In this document: positions 45,959 to 56,793 of the stretch, piece after piece
How positions within the stretch are numbered: position 1 is the stretch's first letter
How the letters are laid out: each line of letters starts with the position of its first letter
Source: Gemmatimonadaceae bacterium
Lineage (GTDB): Bacteria > Gemmatimonadota > Gemmatimonadetes > Gemmatimonadales > Gemmatimonadaceae
Direction of reading: 5' to 3'
NCBI GenBank assembly: GCA_019637445.1
Contig: JAHBVS010000002.1
Coordinates: 124,001 to 188,000 of the forward strand
DNA length: 64,000 bases
Position numbers and translations under genes: made by a program
The notes under the pieces: generated by a model
Told to the model about the DNA's origin: nothing
The model's input: the letters and a program-made list of their open reading frames with translations, nothing else
Databases searched by the model: none

Positions 45959-46569
45959 TGGCCGAGTTCATCTGGGCCACCGCGCAGTACGACTCCGGTG
46001 ACTGGGACTCGGCGCCAATGGTGCCGCCGAATCTCATCGACTCCGTGGCGCGATACACCGCCATCGACGTGTCGCCAACGGGCGTGGTGGTGCCGCTGGG
46101 TTCGCGCGATCTGCTGCGCTATCCGCTCGTCTATCTCACCGGCCATCTGCCCGTGCGATTCAGCACCGCCGAGCGCACGATGCTGCGCGAGTATGTGCGG
46201 CGCGGTGGGCTGCTGTTTGTCGATGACCACAACCACGATATCGACGGCGAGTTCCACCGCACGGCCTGGGAGGAGATCGCGGCAACGCTCTCTCCGTTGC
46301 AGGACCTGCCGAACGATCACGACCTCTACCGTTGCTTCTTCCAGTTTCCTGATGGCCCGCCAACCACGAGCCACGAGCTGAACGGCTGGGGCGACAACCT
46401 CATCCACAAGCATCTGCAGGCGGTGATGCACGAGGGGCGCATCGCGGTGCTCTATTCGAGCAAGGACTACAGCTCGGAATGGAACTATCACCCCGACAAC
46501 AAGCGCTTCCTGTCGGTGGACAACACGCGCTTCGGCGTGAACCTGGTGGTGTATGCACTCACCCGCTGA
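45958..46569 (+). CDS. DUF4159 domain protein
   Basis: 203 residues. FIWATAQYDSGDWDSAPMVPPNLIDSVARYT at the start, LLRYPLVYLTGHLPVRFSTAERTMLREYVRRGGLLFVDDHNHDIDG in the middle, and WNYHPDNKRFLSVDNTRFGVNLVVYALTR at the end follow DUF4159, a glutamine-amidotransferase-like fold without the catalytic Cys. I take the ATG overlapping the previous stop (TGATG) over a GTG 12 nt earlier. It overlaps the next gene by 17 nt. Confidence 0.82.
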   Translation: MAEFIWATAQYDSGDWDSAPMVPPNLIDSVARYTAIDVSPTGVVVPLGSRDLLRYPLVYLTGHLPVRFSTAERTMLREYVRRGGLLFVDDHNHDIDGEFHRTAWEEIAATLSPLQDLPNDHDLYRCFFQFPDGPPTTSHELNGWGDNLIHKHLQAVMHEGRIAVLYSSKDYSSEWNYHPDNKRFLSVDNTRFGVNLVVYALTR

Positions 46570-47863
46570 GCTTCGCTGGCGTCGAGTGCTCGTCGAGCGC
46601 AGTCTTCGGGCCGCGGCGGCGGCTGGGCTCGTGCTGGCGTTGCTGCTCGCGTGGTGGCCGGCACTAAGCGCCTCGCGCGGTGCGGCGCCGGCAATGCTCG
46701 AGTTCACCACGGCACCCTCGGCGGCGACGCGCGATTCCTTGGCGGCGCTGCAACGCAGCGGGCGCGAGGTCCATTGGCACGGCCGCGTCGGCGCGACGGC
46801 GGCGAGCGTGGAGATGCTGCGCGAACCCGGGAACCGCTGGCAGGTTGCGGTCGTGGCGGACTCCGCCCTCGTGCTGCGAGACTCGCTTGGCGTGCTCGAC
46901 TCGATCGCGTCCGGTGTCGGCACCTTGACCACCGATCCATTGCGTGGCGCGCTGCGGGTGGACGGCGCGGCGGCGATCGCCACTCTCCTTGCACCCGAGC
47001 CCGTCGCGCTGCGTCGGGTGTTGGTGCTGGGGCGCGCCACGTGGGAGTCGCGCTTTGTCATCGTCGCACTTGAGGAAGCCGGCTGGGCGGTCGATGCGCA
47101 ACTGACCGTCGGGCGCGAGCGCGACGTGCAGCAGGGCGTGATCGTCCCCAACGTCACGCGACACGCGGCCGTCGTCGTGCTCGACACGGCCTCTCTGCGA
47201 GCGCAGGCCGCTGCCATCGCACGCGCCGTGCGTGCCGGCACGGGCCTCGTGCTCGCCGGTGAGGCCGCGCTCGCCACGCCGCCGGCTATCCGCGCGATTG
47301 CTGCAGCATCGGTCAGCGGTCGTGACGAACCCGAGGCGCGCCGGCTAGAAGGCATCCCGCCACTGGAAGCACTGCCACTCCTCACGCTGGCGGCGGGTTC
47401 CGATGCGTCCACGGTGCTGGAGCGTCGCGCAGGCAGCGCGGCGCTGGTGGCGCGCCGCGTCGAAGCAGGCCGCGTGATCCAACTTGGCTACACCGACACC
47501 TGGCGTTGGCGAATGGAGGGCGAGGGCCGAGGCCCCGCCGAGCATCGGGCGTACTGGTCGCGGATTGTTGGGCTCGCGGCGGCGGCTGAACTGGCGCGCG
47601 CCGGCGACGGTGCCAACTCGACAGAGGCTGCCGCTGGCTCACGAGGCGCAGTGGGGCCCGACACGGCATCCCAAGGCGAAGATCCCCTCACGCTCGCGGA
47701 TCCCGCGCCGCGTGCGGCGCTTGTTCAGGCACTCGGCCCCGCTCAGGACGTGCCTGTGGCCGAGCCGCGCGGCCTGCCCGCACTGCCTACCTGGCTCGGC
47801 GCGCTCCTGCTCCTACTCTTCGTTGGAGAGTGGTCCTCACGCCGAGCCCGAGGGGCACGCTAG
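46553..47863 (+). CDS. Membrane protein, GATase-like, last gene of the MoxR operon
   Basis: 436 residues with one N-terminal helix (AAAAAGLVLALLLAWWPAL) and one C-terminal helix (PTWLGALLLLLFVGEWSSRR), a large region between in the periplasm. The middle section (RRVLVLGRATWESRFVIVALEEAGW, TGLVLAGEAAL, ELARAGD) is like the glutamine-amidotransferase-type domain of operon partners of DUF4159. Starts with ATG inside the end of the DUF4159 gene. Function unknown; probably works with the rest of the operon at the envelope. Confidence 0.6.
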   Translation: MHSPAELRWRRVLVERSLRAAAAAGLVLALLLAWWPALSASRGAAPAMLEFTTAPSAATRDSLAALQRSGREVHWHGRVGATAASVEMLREPGNRWQVAVVADSALVLRDSLGVLDSIASGVGTLTTDPLRGALRVDGAAAIATLLAPEPVALRRVLVLGRATWESRFVIVALEEAGWAVDAQLTVGRERDVQQGVIVPNVTRHAAVVVLDTASLRAQAAAIARAVRAGTGLVLAGEAALATPPAIRAIAAASVSGRDEPEARRLEGIPPLEALPLLTLAAGSDASTVLERRAGSAALVARRVEAGRVIQLGYTDTWRWRMEGEGRGPAEHRAYWSRIVGLAAAAELARAGDGANSTEAAAGSRGAVGPDTASQGEDPLTLADPAPRAALVQALGPAQDVPVAEPRGLPALPTWLGALLLLLFVGEWSSRRARGAR

Positions 47864-48787
47864 GTGTCGCTGGCCTTTATCTCCCACTCCGACTGCGGCC
47901 GGCACGACAACGGCTGGAACCATCCTGAGCACGTGGGGCGCGTCCGCGCCATCACGAGCAAGATGAAGTACCACCCCGAGTTGTTCATGGCGCTGGAACT
48001 GCTCGAAGGCCGCCACGCCACCGAGGACGAGCTCGCGCTTGCGCACGATCGTGCGTACATCGATAGGGTGCGCGAGCTCGCGGAGAGCGGTGGCGGGCGC
48101 TTCGACGCCGACACCATCGTCAGCGAGGGCAGTTGGGATGCCGCGCGGGCGGCGGCCGGTTCGGTGCTCGATGCCGTTGAGCGCGCGCTCGACGGACGCA
48201 ATGCGCGCAGCTTCTGCGCCGTACGGCCTCCCGGCCACCACGCCCTGCGCGACCAAGGCATGGGATTCTGCTTGTTCGGAAGTGTTGCCATCGCCGCGCA
48301 CTTTGCGCGGCAGAAGGGTGCCAATCGCGTCCTCATCGTCGACTGGGACGTGCACCACGGCAACGGCACGCAGGCGCTGGTGGAGCAGGAAGCCGAGATC
48401 CGGTTTGTGTCGATGCATCAGTGGCCCTGGTATCCGGGCTCCGGCGCGGCCGACGACCGCGGGCCGCACCAGAATGTCTTGAACGTCCCGATGCCGCCTG
48501 GCCTCGAGGCCGGGCGCTATCTCGACGCCCTGCTCGGCGCCGTCGACGCCGCGACCGCTAATTGGGCGCCGGACATCGTACTGGTGAGCTCAGGCTTCGA
48601 CAGCATGGCCGGCGACCCGCTCGGCGGCTTCACGCTTGAGCCGACTGACATCGAGACGCTGACGCGCCAACTGGTGACGCGCGCCGATCGCTGGTGCGGC
48701 GGGCGGCTCGTGAGCGCGCTCGAAGGCGGCTACGCGCCGCAGCGCCTGGCCGAGGGCGTCATCGCGCACTTGGAGGCACTGCGGTAG
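47864..48787 (+). CDS. Histone-deacetylase-family (acetoin utilisation/APAH-like) protein
   Basis: 307 residues of the zinc-dependent arginase/deacetylase fold. Motifs: HPEHVGR near the start, RPPGHHA (about residues 123-129) with the His dyad, DWDVHHGNGT (about 161-170) with zinc Asp/His, SGFDSMAGDPLGG with zinc Asp (about 244-256), and EGGY near the end carrying the transition-state Tyr. Bacterial members deacetylate polyamines, acetoin-related or protein lysine substrates; the substrate here is unknown. GTG start directly after the previous stop. Confidence 0.9.
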   Translation: MSLAFISHSDCGRHDNGWNHPEHVGRVRAITSKMKYHPELFMALELLEGRHATEDELALAHDRAYIDRVRELAESGGGRFDADTIVSEGSWDAARAAAGSVLDAVERALDGRNARSFCAVRPPGHHALRDQGMGFCLFGSVAIAAHFARQKGANRVLIVDWDVHHGNGTQALVEQEAEIRFVSMHQWPWYPGSGAADDRGPHQNVLNVPMPPGLEAGRYLDALLGAVDAATANWAPDIVLVSSGFDSMAGDPLGGFTLEPTDIETLTRQLVTRADRWCGGRLVSALEGGYAPQRLAEGVIAHLEALR

Positions 48788-48796
48788 CTTCTCGGC

Positions 48797-49843
48797 ATGC
48801 CCAAGCGCAGCCCGGCGCTCCGCATCAAGAAGGCCCGCAAGCAGGCCGTGCCCACGGCCTCCGACGCCCCGCGCTCCTGGTACCGTGACGACGGCGGCGC
48901 GATGCGCCGCGATATCGATCCCGCTGAGTTCGCGGCAATCCTTGAGAGCGGGACGGGCCTGCTCTGGGTGGACCTCGACGCCAACAGCGCATCGCAGCAG
49001 CAGTTGCTGGCGAAGGTCTTCAAGTTCCACCCGCTGAGCGTCGAGGATACGACCTCCTCCGAGGGACGCACGAAGTTCGAGGAGTTCCCGCACTACACCT
49101 TCACCGTGGTGCGTGGCGTCCGCTTCGTGACCGAGACCGAGGATCTCTACGACATCGAGACCTTCAACCTCTGGAGCTTCGTCGGCCGGAACTTCGTGGT
49201 GACGGTGCACGGAGCACACGCCCCCGGCGTGGACGCGACCATCGCGCGCTTGGACCGCGCGCCCGAGACGATGGGCCGCGGCGCCGCGAGGCTGTTGCAT
49301 CACATCCTCGATGCGACGGTCGACGCGTACTTTCCCATCATCGACCAGCTCGACGAGTTCGTGGACCAGCTGGAGGCGCGCGTGTTCGTCCAGTTCGACC
49401 ACGAGGCCATGCGTGACATCTTCAGCGTCAAGCGGCTGGTGCTGCAGCTCAAGCGCCATCTCTCGCCGATGCGTGAGGTGTTTAACATCCTGCAGAGCCG
49501 TCCCTGCGCCCACGTCTCGCCCGAGGCGCAGATCTACTTCCGTGACGTCTACGACCACGTGATCCGCCAGAACGAATCGCTGGACACCTATCGCGAATTG
49601 ATCTCCAGCACCTTGGACGCGTATCTCACGCAGGTGTCGAACCGGATGGGCCTGGTGACCAAGGGGCTCACCGTCGTCGCCACGCTCAGCGTGCCATTTG
49701 TGGTCGTCAGCGGGATGTGGGGGATGAACTTCAACGACATCCCCCTCTCCAACTGGCCGCACGGCTTCTGGGTGATGCTCGCCCTGCAGCTCGGGTTGGG
49801 CGGCGGATTCATCTGGTTCCTCCGTCGCAACGGCTGGCTCTAG
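48797..49843 (+). CDS. corA: CorA-family magnesium/cobalt transporter
   Basis: 348 residues. The large N-terminal cytoplasmic domain is alpha/beta, ending in a long helix. The C-terminus has two membrane helices (LTVVATLSVPFVVVSGMWGMNF and FWVMLALQLGLGGGFIWFLRR), with the pore signature GMN inside GMWGMN. A basic N-terminal leader of about 20 residues (RIKKARKQAVP) precedes the domain. It starts 9 nt after the deacetylase gene. No Mg riboswitch-like leader is present. Confidence 0.92.
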   Translation: MPKRSPALRIKKARKQAVPTASDAPRSWYRDDGGAMRRDIDPAEFAAILESGTGLLWVDLDANSASQQQLLAKVFKFHPLSVEDTTSSEGRTKFEEFPHYTFTVVRGVRFVTETEDLYDIETFNLWSFVGRNFVVTVHGAHAPGVDATIARLDRAPETMGRGAARLLHHILDATVDAYFPIIDQLDEFVDQLEARVFVQFDHEAMRDIFSVKRLVLQLKRHLSPMREVFNILQSRPCAHVSPEAQIYFRDVYDHVIRQNESLDTYRELISSTLDAYLTQVSNRMGLVTKGLTVVATLSVPFVVVSGMWGMNFNDIPLSNWPHGFWVMLALQLGLGGGFIWFLRRNGWL

Positions 49844-49859
49844 GCCCCATATTCCATAA

Positions 49860-50845
49860 GTGTTCTGCCCTGACTGCGGTACCTGGAACCGGAGCAACGT
49901 CCGCGCCTGCCTGCAGTGTGGGGAGACGCTGCCGGACATCCCCTCCGCCGTTGATGCGCCGGATCACCTGATCACGTCGCTGCGCCACGCCACGGGCCAT
50001 CGCTACAAGGTCGTGCGCCGCATCGGCAGCGGTGGCATGGCGGACGTGTACGAGGCCCGGCACCACCTGCTCAGTCGCCCGCTGGCCGTGAAGGTGATGC
50101 ACGCCCACCTCGCCCGCGACACGGAGATGAAGGTGCGCTTTCGCCGAGAGGCGGAGTCGGCGAGTCGACTGCTGCATCCCTTCATCTGCGCGCCGCTGGA
50201 CTACGGCGAGACGGACGAGGCCGTGTACCTTGTGCTGCCGTTCCTGAACGGCGGCTGCCTCGCCGACGACCTCACGCGCACACGGACGATCGAGACCGTC
50301 CGCGCCGCGCGCATCTGCGCGCAGGTGGCTACCGCGCTGGACTACGCCGCGCGCCAAGGCGTCATCCACCGCGACGTGAAGCCGGACAACGTGCTCTTCG
50401 ACACCGACGGCAACGCCATTCTCACCGACTTCGGCATCGCCACGGCGTACTTCCACGGCCGAATGACGGCCGGTGGCCGCGCGATGGGTACGCCGCACTA
50501 CATGGCCCCGGAACAGGCGATGGGCCGCTTCGTTGACGGCCGTGCCGACCTCTACGCCATCGGCGTGATGCTCTACGAGTGCCTCGCCGGCGTTACGCCC
50601 TTCGACGGGCCCGACGGCTACTCGATCGGCTACAAGCACGTGCACGAGGCGCCGCCGGCCATCCAGACCTTGGTGCCCGACGTCCCGGACCGGCTCGCCG
50701 GCATCATCATGAAGTGCCTCGAGAAGAACCCCGACAAGCGCTACCAGCGCGGGCACGAGCTGGCCGACGACATCTACGCGTGGATGCACGCCGAGGGCGC
50801 GCGGTCCACGCCCCCGGTGCGGGCCACGCGCCCGACCAGCGTGGG

Positions 50846-50849
<4 letters not shown>
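49860..50849 (+). CDS. Serine/threonine protein kinase with N-terminal zinc ribbon
   Basis: 329 residues. The N-terminus is a short zinc ribbon, CPDCGTWN...CLQCGE (residues 3-22). The kinase domain follows: Gly loop IGSGGMADVYEA (about residues 53-64), Lys in AVKVMH, catalytic loop HRDVKPDNVLF, DFG as DFGIA, and APEQ. There is no transmembrane helix, so it is cytosolic, unlike most bacterial PASTA-type kinases. GTG start. It overlaps priA by 4 nt (GTGA). Target unknown. Confidence 0.9.
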
Positions 50850-53101
<2,252 letters not shown>

Positions 53102-53137
53102 CCGACCCGTTGGCAGCCGGTTCTGGAACTGCTGGTT

Positions 53138-53322
53138 ACCACGGAGACACGGAGACTCGGAGAACGTCAGCGTGGGCGATCTACTCCGTGTCCACTTTGA
53201 CCCTCTTCTCTGGACGCTCGGCGGACGGATCTGTCTCCGAGGCTTTCAAAGAACTCACTTGAAGAAGGCGTAGAGCTTTCCTGGGCGCGCGCAGTATCTC
53301 CGTGTCTCCGTGTCTCCGTGGT
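53138..53322. repeat. Stutter-arm inverted repeat D
   Basis: Left arm 53138-53163 and right arm 53297-53322, 26 nt each with 25 complementary positions; three tandem 8-nt words (CACGGAGA). Beyond the arms, weaker pairing of AACTGC-like and GCAGTT flanks extends the symmetry. The 133-nt spacer is unremarkable. It lies in the 283-nt gap after priA. Confidence 0.88.
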
Positions 53323-53384
53323 TGAAGGCAGTTTTCCAGCACCCCACGCGTTGAATAAGCCCCTCAAACCGGCGAGATTTCAGG

Positions 53385-53855
53385 ATGACGCAGAGCATCC
53401 CCCTCGCCTCGGACGCCCGCGAGCGCTTCCTGATGGAAATCGCCGCCGTGGTCCCGCCGCAGCGCCTGGCAGAGGTCCATCTGTTTCCACCGCTTCGCCA
53501 GGGCACCATCGAGACCGGCGTGGCTGTGATCGCCGCGATGCCGGAAGGAGCGAGCCCGGCCGGCGACGAGCCAACCGAGCCCGCCGCAGCCGAGGAGTTC
53601 CCCGAGGGCGCCACCATCTCCTCGCGCCACGTCGTCTACACGGCCCGCTATCGCTGGACCCGCAAGGGGCCAGACCGCGGCAAGTGGGAGTCCGAGGTCA
53701 TCGCCGAGGCCGATGTGCCCCTGTTGACCGTGGACACCGTGGTCCAGGGCGTGAAGGCCCGCGCCGACGAGCCCTACGAGTCCGAGCGGATGAGCGGCGA
53801 CGCCGCCCGCGCCCTCATTGCCCAGGCCCAGCGGCGGTGGCAGACCACCCCGTAG
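53385..53855 (+). CDS. Hypothetical protein upstream of the Fur-family gene
   Basis: 156 residues, soluble, no signal or helix. Central part has ATISSRHVVYTARYRWTRKGPDRGKWESEVIAEADVPLLTVDTVVQGV, an alternating beta pattern; a low-complexity Ala/Glu/Pro segment (about residues 50-65) comes before it. Family not recognised. Its end overlaps the Fur-like gene by 19 nt in another frame, so the two are probably co-expressed. It might be a partner of the regulator, but nothing in sequence shows this. Confidence 0.55.
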   Translation: MTQSIPLASDARERFLMEIAAVVPPQRLAEVHLFPPLRQGTIETGVAVIAAMPEGASPAGDEPTEPAAAEEFPEGATISSRHVVYTARYRWTRKGPDRGKWESEVIAEADVPLLTVDTVVQGVKARADEPYESERMSGDAARALIAQAQRRWQTTP

Positions 53856-54313
53856 TCGAGCGCTTCATCGGCTACCTGCGCGAGCACAACCTGCCCGTGA
53901 CGGCGCAGCGGCTCGCCATCGCCGAGGTGCTGCTCACCGCCGATCGCCACCTTTCGGCCGAGGAGATCGCCGAGGAGGTCTCGGCACGCGGTCGGAAGGT
54001 CGGCACCGCGACCGTGTACCGCGCCATCGACACGCTGCTGGAAAGCGGGCTGATCACCGAGCGCGACTTTGGTGAGGGCTTCCGGCGCTTCGAGCCCACG
54101 CGCGATGTGCCGAACCACGAGCACCTCGTCTGCACGCAGTGCGGCAAGGTTGAGGAGTTCCGCGACGAGCGCCTCGAACGCATGACGACCATCGTGGCCG
54201 AGTCGCGGGGCTTCGCGCGGCAGCGGCATCGATTGGTCATCCACGGGATCTGCAGCGGCTGCCAGCGTGGCGGCGCGCGCCCCTCCGCTTCAACCCCTTG
54301 GGGTCGCCAGTAA
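53837..54313 (+). CDS. Fur-family metalloregulator
   Basis: 158 residues. Winged helix: FIGYLREHNLPVTAQRLAIAEVLLTADRHLSAEEIAEEV and GTATVYRAIDTLLESGL (DNA-recognition helix TVYR). The dimerisation domain has HEHLVCTQCGKVEEF and a second cysteine pair CSGC near the C-terminus, so the structural zinc site is present. It could be Fur, PerR or Zur; the sequence does not decide. GTG start inside the previous gene. ccdA starts on the next base after its stop. Confidence 0.9.
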   Translation: MADHPVVERFIGYLREHNLPVTAQRLAIAEVLLTADRHLSAEEIAEEVSARGRKVGTATVYRAIDTLLESGLITERDFGEGFRRFEPTRDVPNHEHLVCTQCGKVEEFRDERLERMTTIVAESRGFARQRHRLVIHGICSGCQRGGARPSASTPWGRQ

Positions 54314-55042
54314 ATGGAATCCGGAGCTTCGCTCGGCCTCTTCATCGCCTTTGCCGGCGGCTTGCTGAGCTTCCTCAGCCCCTGCGTGCTGCCGCTGGTG
54401 CCGAGCTACGTCACGTTCATCACGGGGATGAACCTCGAGGACCTGCAGCGCTCCAAGCGCACGACGCTGATCCACGCGACGCTGTTCGTGGCGGGCTTCA
54501 CGCTGATCTTCCTCGCGCTGGGCGCCGGGGCCACCGTCTTCGGCCAGCTGATGCTGCGCTATCGCGACGTGATCGCGCGGGCGGGCGGGGTGTTGATCAT
54601 CATCTTTGGCCTGTACCTGATGGGCGTGTTCAACCTCTCCTTCCTGATGAAGGACACGCGGCTGCACCTGGCCGACAAGCCGCTGGGCTTCCTTGGGACC
54701 ATTGTGGTTGGGATTGCCTTCGGCGCCGGCTGGTCGCCCTGTATCGGGCCTATCCTCGGGGCCATCCTGACGATGGCGGCCAACGAGGCCGACTTGGGGC
54801 GTGGACTGACGCTGCTCTTTGCCTACTCCCTGGGCCTGGCGGTGCCCTTCCTGTTCGCCGCGCTGATGGTGGAACGCTTCCTGGCACTCTTCCAGCGTGT
54901 GCGGCAGTACATGGTCTGGGTGAACCGTACGGCGGGCGCCCTGCTGGTCTTCGTCGGGGTGCTGATGGCGACCAACCGGTTCACGATGCTTTCGAATTGG
55001 CTACAGGACTTCACGCCGGAGTTCATCCTGAACCGGATATAA
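54314..55042 (+). CDS. ccdA: Cytochrome c biogenesis protein CcdA
   Basis: 242 residues, six to seven membrane helices. The two redox cysteines are in FLSPCVLPLVPSYVTFITG (about residue 22) and GWSPCIGPILGAIL (about residue 141), the CcdA/DsbD-beta signature. It passes electrons from cytosolic thioredoxin to the periplasm for cytochrome c maturation or disulfide isomerisation. It starts right after the Fur-like gene, so redox/metal regulation is plausible. A terminator-like hairpin follows. Confidence 0.93.
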   Translation: MESGASLGLFIAFAGGLLSFLSPCVLPLVPSYVTFITGMNLEDLQRSKRTTLIHATLFVAGFTLIFLALGAGATVFGQLMLRYRDVIARAGGVLIIIFGLYLMGVFNLSFLMKDTRLHLADKPLGFLGTIVVGIAFGAGWSPCIGPILGAILTMAANEADLGRGLTLLFAYSLGLAVPFLFAALMVERFLALFQRVRQYMVWVNRTAGALLVFVGVLMATNRFTMLSNWLQDFTPEFILNRI

Positions 55043-55070
55043 GGTCCGGCGACGAGTGGTCCGGACGCAA

Positions 55071-55105
55071 AGACGCCCCGCCGCGCTGAGCGCGGCGGGG
55101 CGTCT
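55071..55105. terminator. Bidirectional terminator hairpin between ccdA and the barrel gene
   Basis: Perfect 15-bp GC-rich stem (55071-55085 with 55091-55105) around the 5-nt loop CTGAG, in the 80-nt gap between two convergent genes. There is no long T-run, but stem length and place fit a shared terminator. Confidence 0.7.
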
Positions 55106-55122
55106 GCCTGCAGGAGCGTCGC

Positions 55123-55635
55123 TTAGAAGCGGATGCCGACGCGGACGGGGAGCGACGTGGTGGCGTCGCCTTCGCTCATGATGCTGCGATACACAACTTC
55201 GGCGAACAGCTTGGCGCTGGACATCTCGAAGTTGAAGCCGGCGCCGACGTTCCAGGCCAGATCCGACTCGTCGAACACGTCAAGCTTCTGCTGGTAGTAG
55301 CCGATGCCGACGAGCGCATAGGGCATCAGGCCCGTGCCCGTGTTGATCGGAATCATGCCGTTGACCATCACGCCGAGCTGGGTCCAGTTCTCGTCGACGC
55401 CGTCGAGCGAGAAGGTCGACCAGTCGAGGTCGACGCGCAGGCTGAGCTTGTCGTTGATCGGCTGATAGAAGTTGCCACCGATGCTGAAGCCCATGTCGGC
55501 GAAGTCACCGAACTCGCCAGTCGGCAGCGCGATACCCGCCATCGCACCGAAACGGCCCTGGGCCTCCGCGGTGGACGAAACAGCCACGAGGAGGGCGGTG
55601 GCGGCAATGGCGCCGCGAACAAAACGAGCGATCAT
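55123..55635 (-). CDS. Outer-membrane beta-barrel protein
   Basis: 170 residues with a signal peptide (GAIAATALLVAVSSTAEAQ, cleavage after AEA). The mature part alternates polar/aromatic strands (FSIGGNFYQPINDKLSLRVDLDWSTFSL, VGAGFNFEMSSAKLFAEVVYRSIM) and ends in VGIRF with C-terminal Phe, the classic barrel end. About eight strands, OmpX/OmpA-like size. Function unknown. Region 55636-55914 upstream (shared with the divergent lipoprotein gene) should hold both promoters; I cannot assign them. Confidence 0.8.
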   Translation of the reverse strand: MIARFVRGAIAATALLVAVSSTAEAQGRFGAMAGIALPTGEFGDFADMGFSIGGNFYQPINDKLSLRVDLDWSTFSLDGVDENWTQLGVMVNGMIPINTGTGLMPYALVGIGYYQQKLDVFDESDLAWNVGAGFNFEMSSAKLFAEVVYRSIMSEGDATTSLPVRVGIRF

Positions 55636-55914
55636 CAGAGTCCTCTCTAGGAGAAGTGTTCACGGCGCCCTTCGGACCCGTCGGACGACGAGACCAGGGT
55701 GCCGGCCCTGCATTCTTGCCCTTCTGACGCGCGGAAATCGTAAAGGTTTCACCTATACATCACCGGTGTACTAATCCTTGCCACCCCGGCATCTGGAGGT
55801 CGACTGGCGGTCCGCCTCGTGAGCCAGGTCACACCCGCTGCCCTCGGTTGTGGCTAGCTGTGTACCCACCGAGATTTAGGCGTCCGAAACTCCCCATCAC
55901 GATTGAGGTTTGCC

Positions 55915-56691
55915 ATGATTGCCACCACGACGCGTCGAGTAGCCCTCGCGTTCGCCGCCCTGACCCTCATTGCCGCCTGCGGTGGCGGTGATCCCGCCGC
56001 CGACGAGGGGCGCGAGATCGAACTCGCCCCTGCCGCCGCCGACGCCCCGATGAACGACGCCGCGGCCACGCCGCCATCCTCCTCGACCTCGACCCCGGCG
56101 CCGGCCCCGACGAAGTCCGCCGCCCCCGCGCCTGCCCGCCCGTCGACCAGCACGGCCAGCAACCGCAGCGCCTCGCTCGCCGTCGGTACTGCCATCACGG
56201 TCGCCTCCGCCGACAAGATCTGCACCAACACCCACAAGGTCGGTGACCGCTTCACCGCCACGGTCACCGAGGCCGTCGCCGGGTCCAACGGCGGCTCGCT
56301 CGCGGCCGGAACGGCCGTGACGCTCGAAGTCGTGGAGTCCGAGCGCGGCGAGAACTCTCAGGAGAAGGTCAAGCTGGCCTTCAAGCCGATCTCGATTGAT
56401 GTCGCCGGACAGACCCGGACCCTCGCAGCTGACATCACCCAAGTCGCGAAGCTCGAGTATGTGCGCGTCCAGAGCACCGGCACCCAGGCCAAGAAGGTCG
56501 CCACCGGTGCCGCCATCGGCGCCGTCGCCGGCCAGCTGCTGGGCAAGGACACCAAGAGCACCGTCGCCGGCGCCGCTGTCGGCGCCGTGGCCGGTGGCGC
56601 CGTCGCCGCCGCGACCACGGACTATAACGGCTGCCTCGCCGCCAATGCGCCGATCACGGTGACGCTGACCGAGGCGATGAATCTTCGGTAG
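55915..56691 (+). CDS. Glycine-zipper lipoprotein
   Basis: 258 residues. Lipobox LIAAC near residue 20 after a hydrophobic stretch. A Pro/Ala/Ser linker (about residues 40-85) leads to a beta-rich domain (VGDRFTATVTEAVAGSNGGSLAAGTAVTLEVVE), then a glycine zipper (TGAAIGAVAGQLLGK...VAGAAVGAVAGGAVAAATT, about residues 198-235). Likely lipid-anchored in the outer membrane or periplasm. I chose the ATG at 55915; a TTG four codons earlier is possible. Its TAG is the first codon of repeat E. Confidence 0.72.
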   Translation: MIATTTRRVALAFAALTLIAACGGGDPAADEGREIELAPAAADAPMNDAAATPPSSSTSTPAPAPTKSAAPAPARPSTSTASNRSASLAVGTAITVASADKICTNTHKVGDRFTATVTEAVAGSNGGSLAAGTAVTLEVVESERGENSQEKVKLAFKPISIDVAGQTRTLAADITQVAKLEYVRVQSTGTQAKKVATGAAIGAVAGQLLGKDTKSTVAGAAVGAVAGGAVAAATTDYNGCLAANAPITVTLTEAMNLR

Positions 56692-56793
56692 GACAAAGGT
56701 TGTAGGACGAAGGACGAAAGAGAACGGCGATGCGGAGCCTCGAGCCCCGCATCGCCGTTCTCTTTCGTCCTTCGTCCTTCAACCTCCGACCTA
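56689..56793. repeat. Stutter-arm inverted repeat E between convergent genes
   Basis: Left arm 56689-56735 and right arm 56747-56793, 47 nt each with 43 complementary positions and an 11-nt loop. Outer parts are 7-nt words (AGGACGA-like), inner part is a perfect GC-rich stem. The arms begin and end exactly on the TAG codons of the two convergent genes. Could double as a terminator; no T-run. Confidence 0.92.

Noticed and set aside
50579-50845. In-frame upstream extension of priA
   Set aside because: Arg/His/Ala-rich shadow of the kinase gene; PriA similarity begins at the GTG overlapping the kinase stop.
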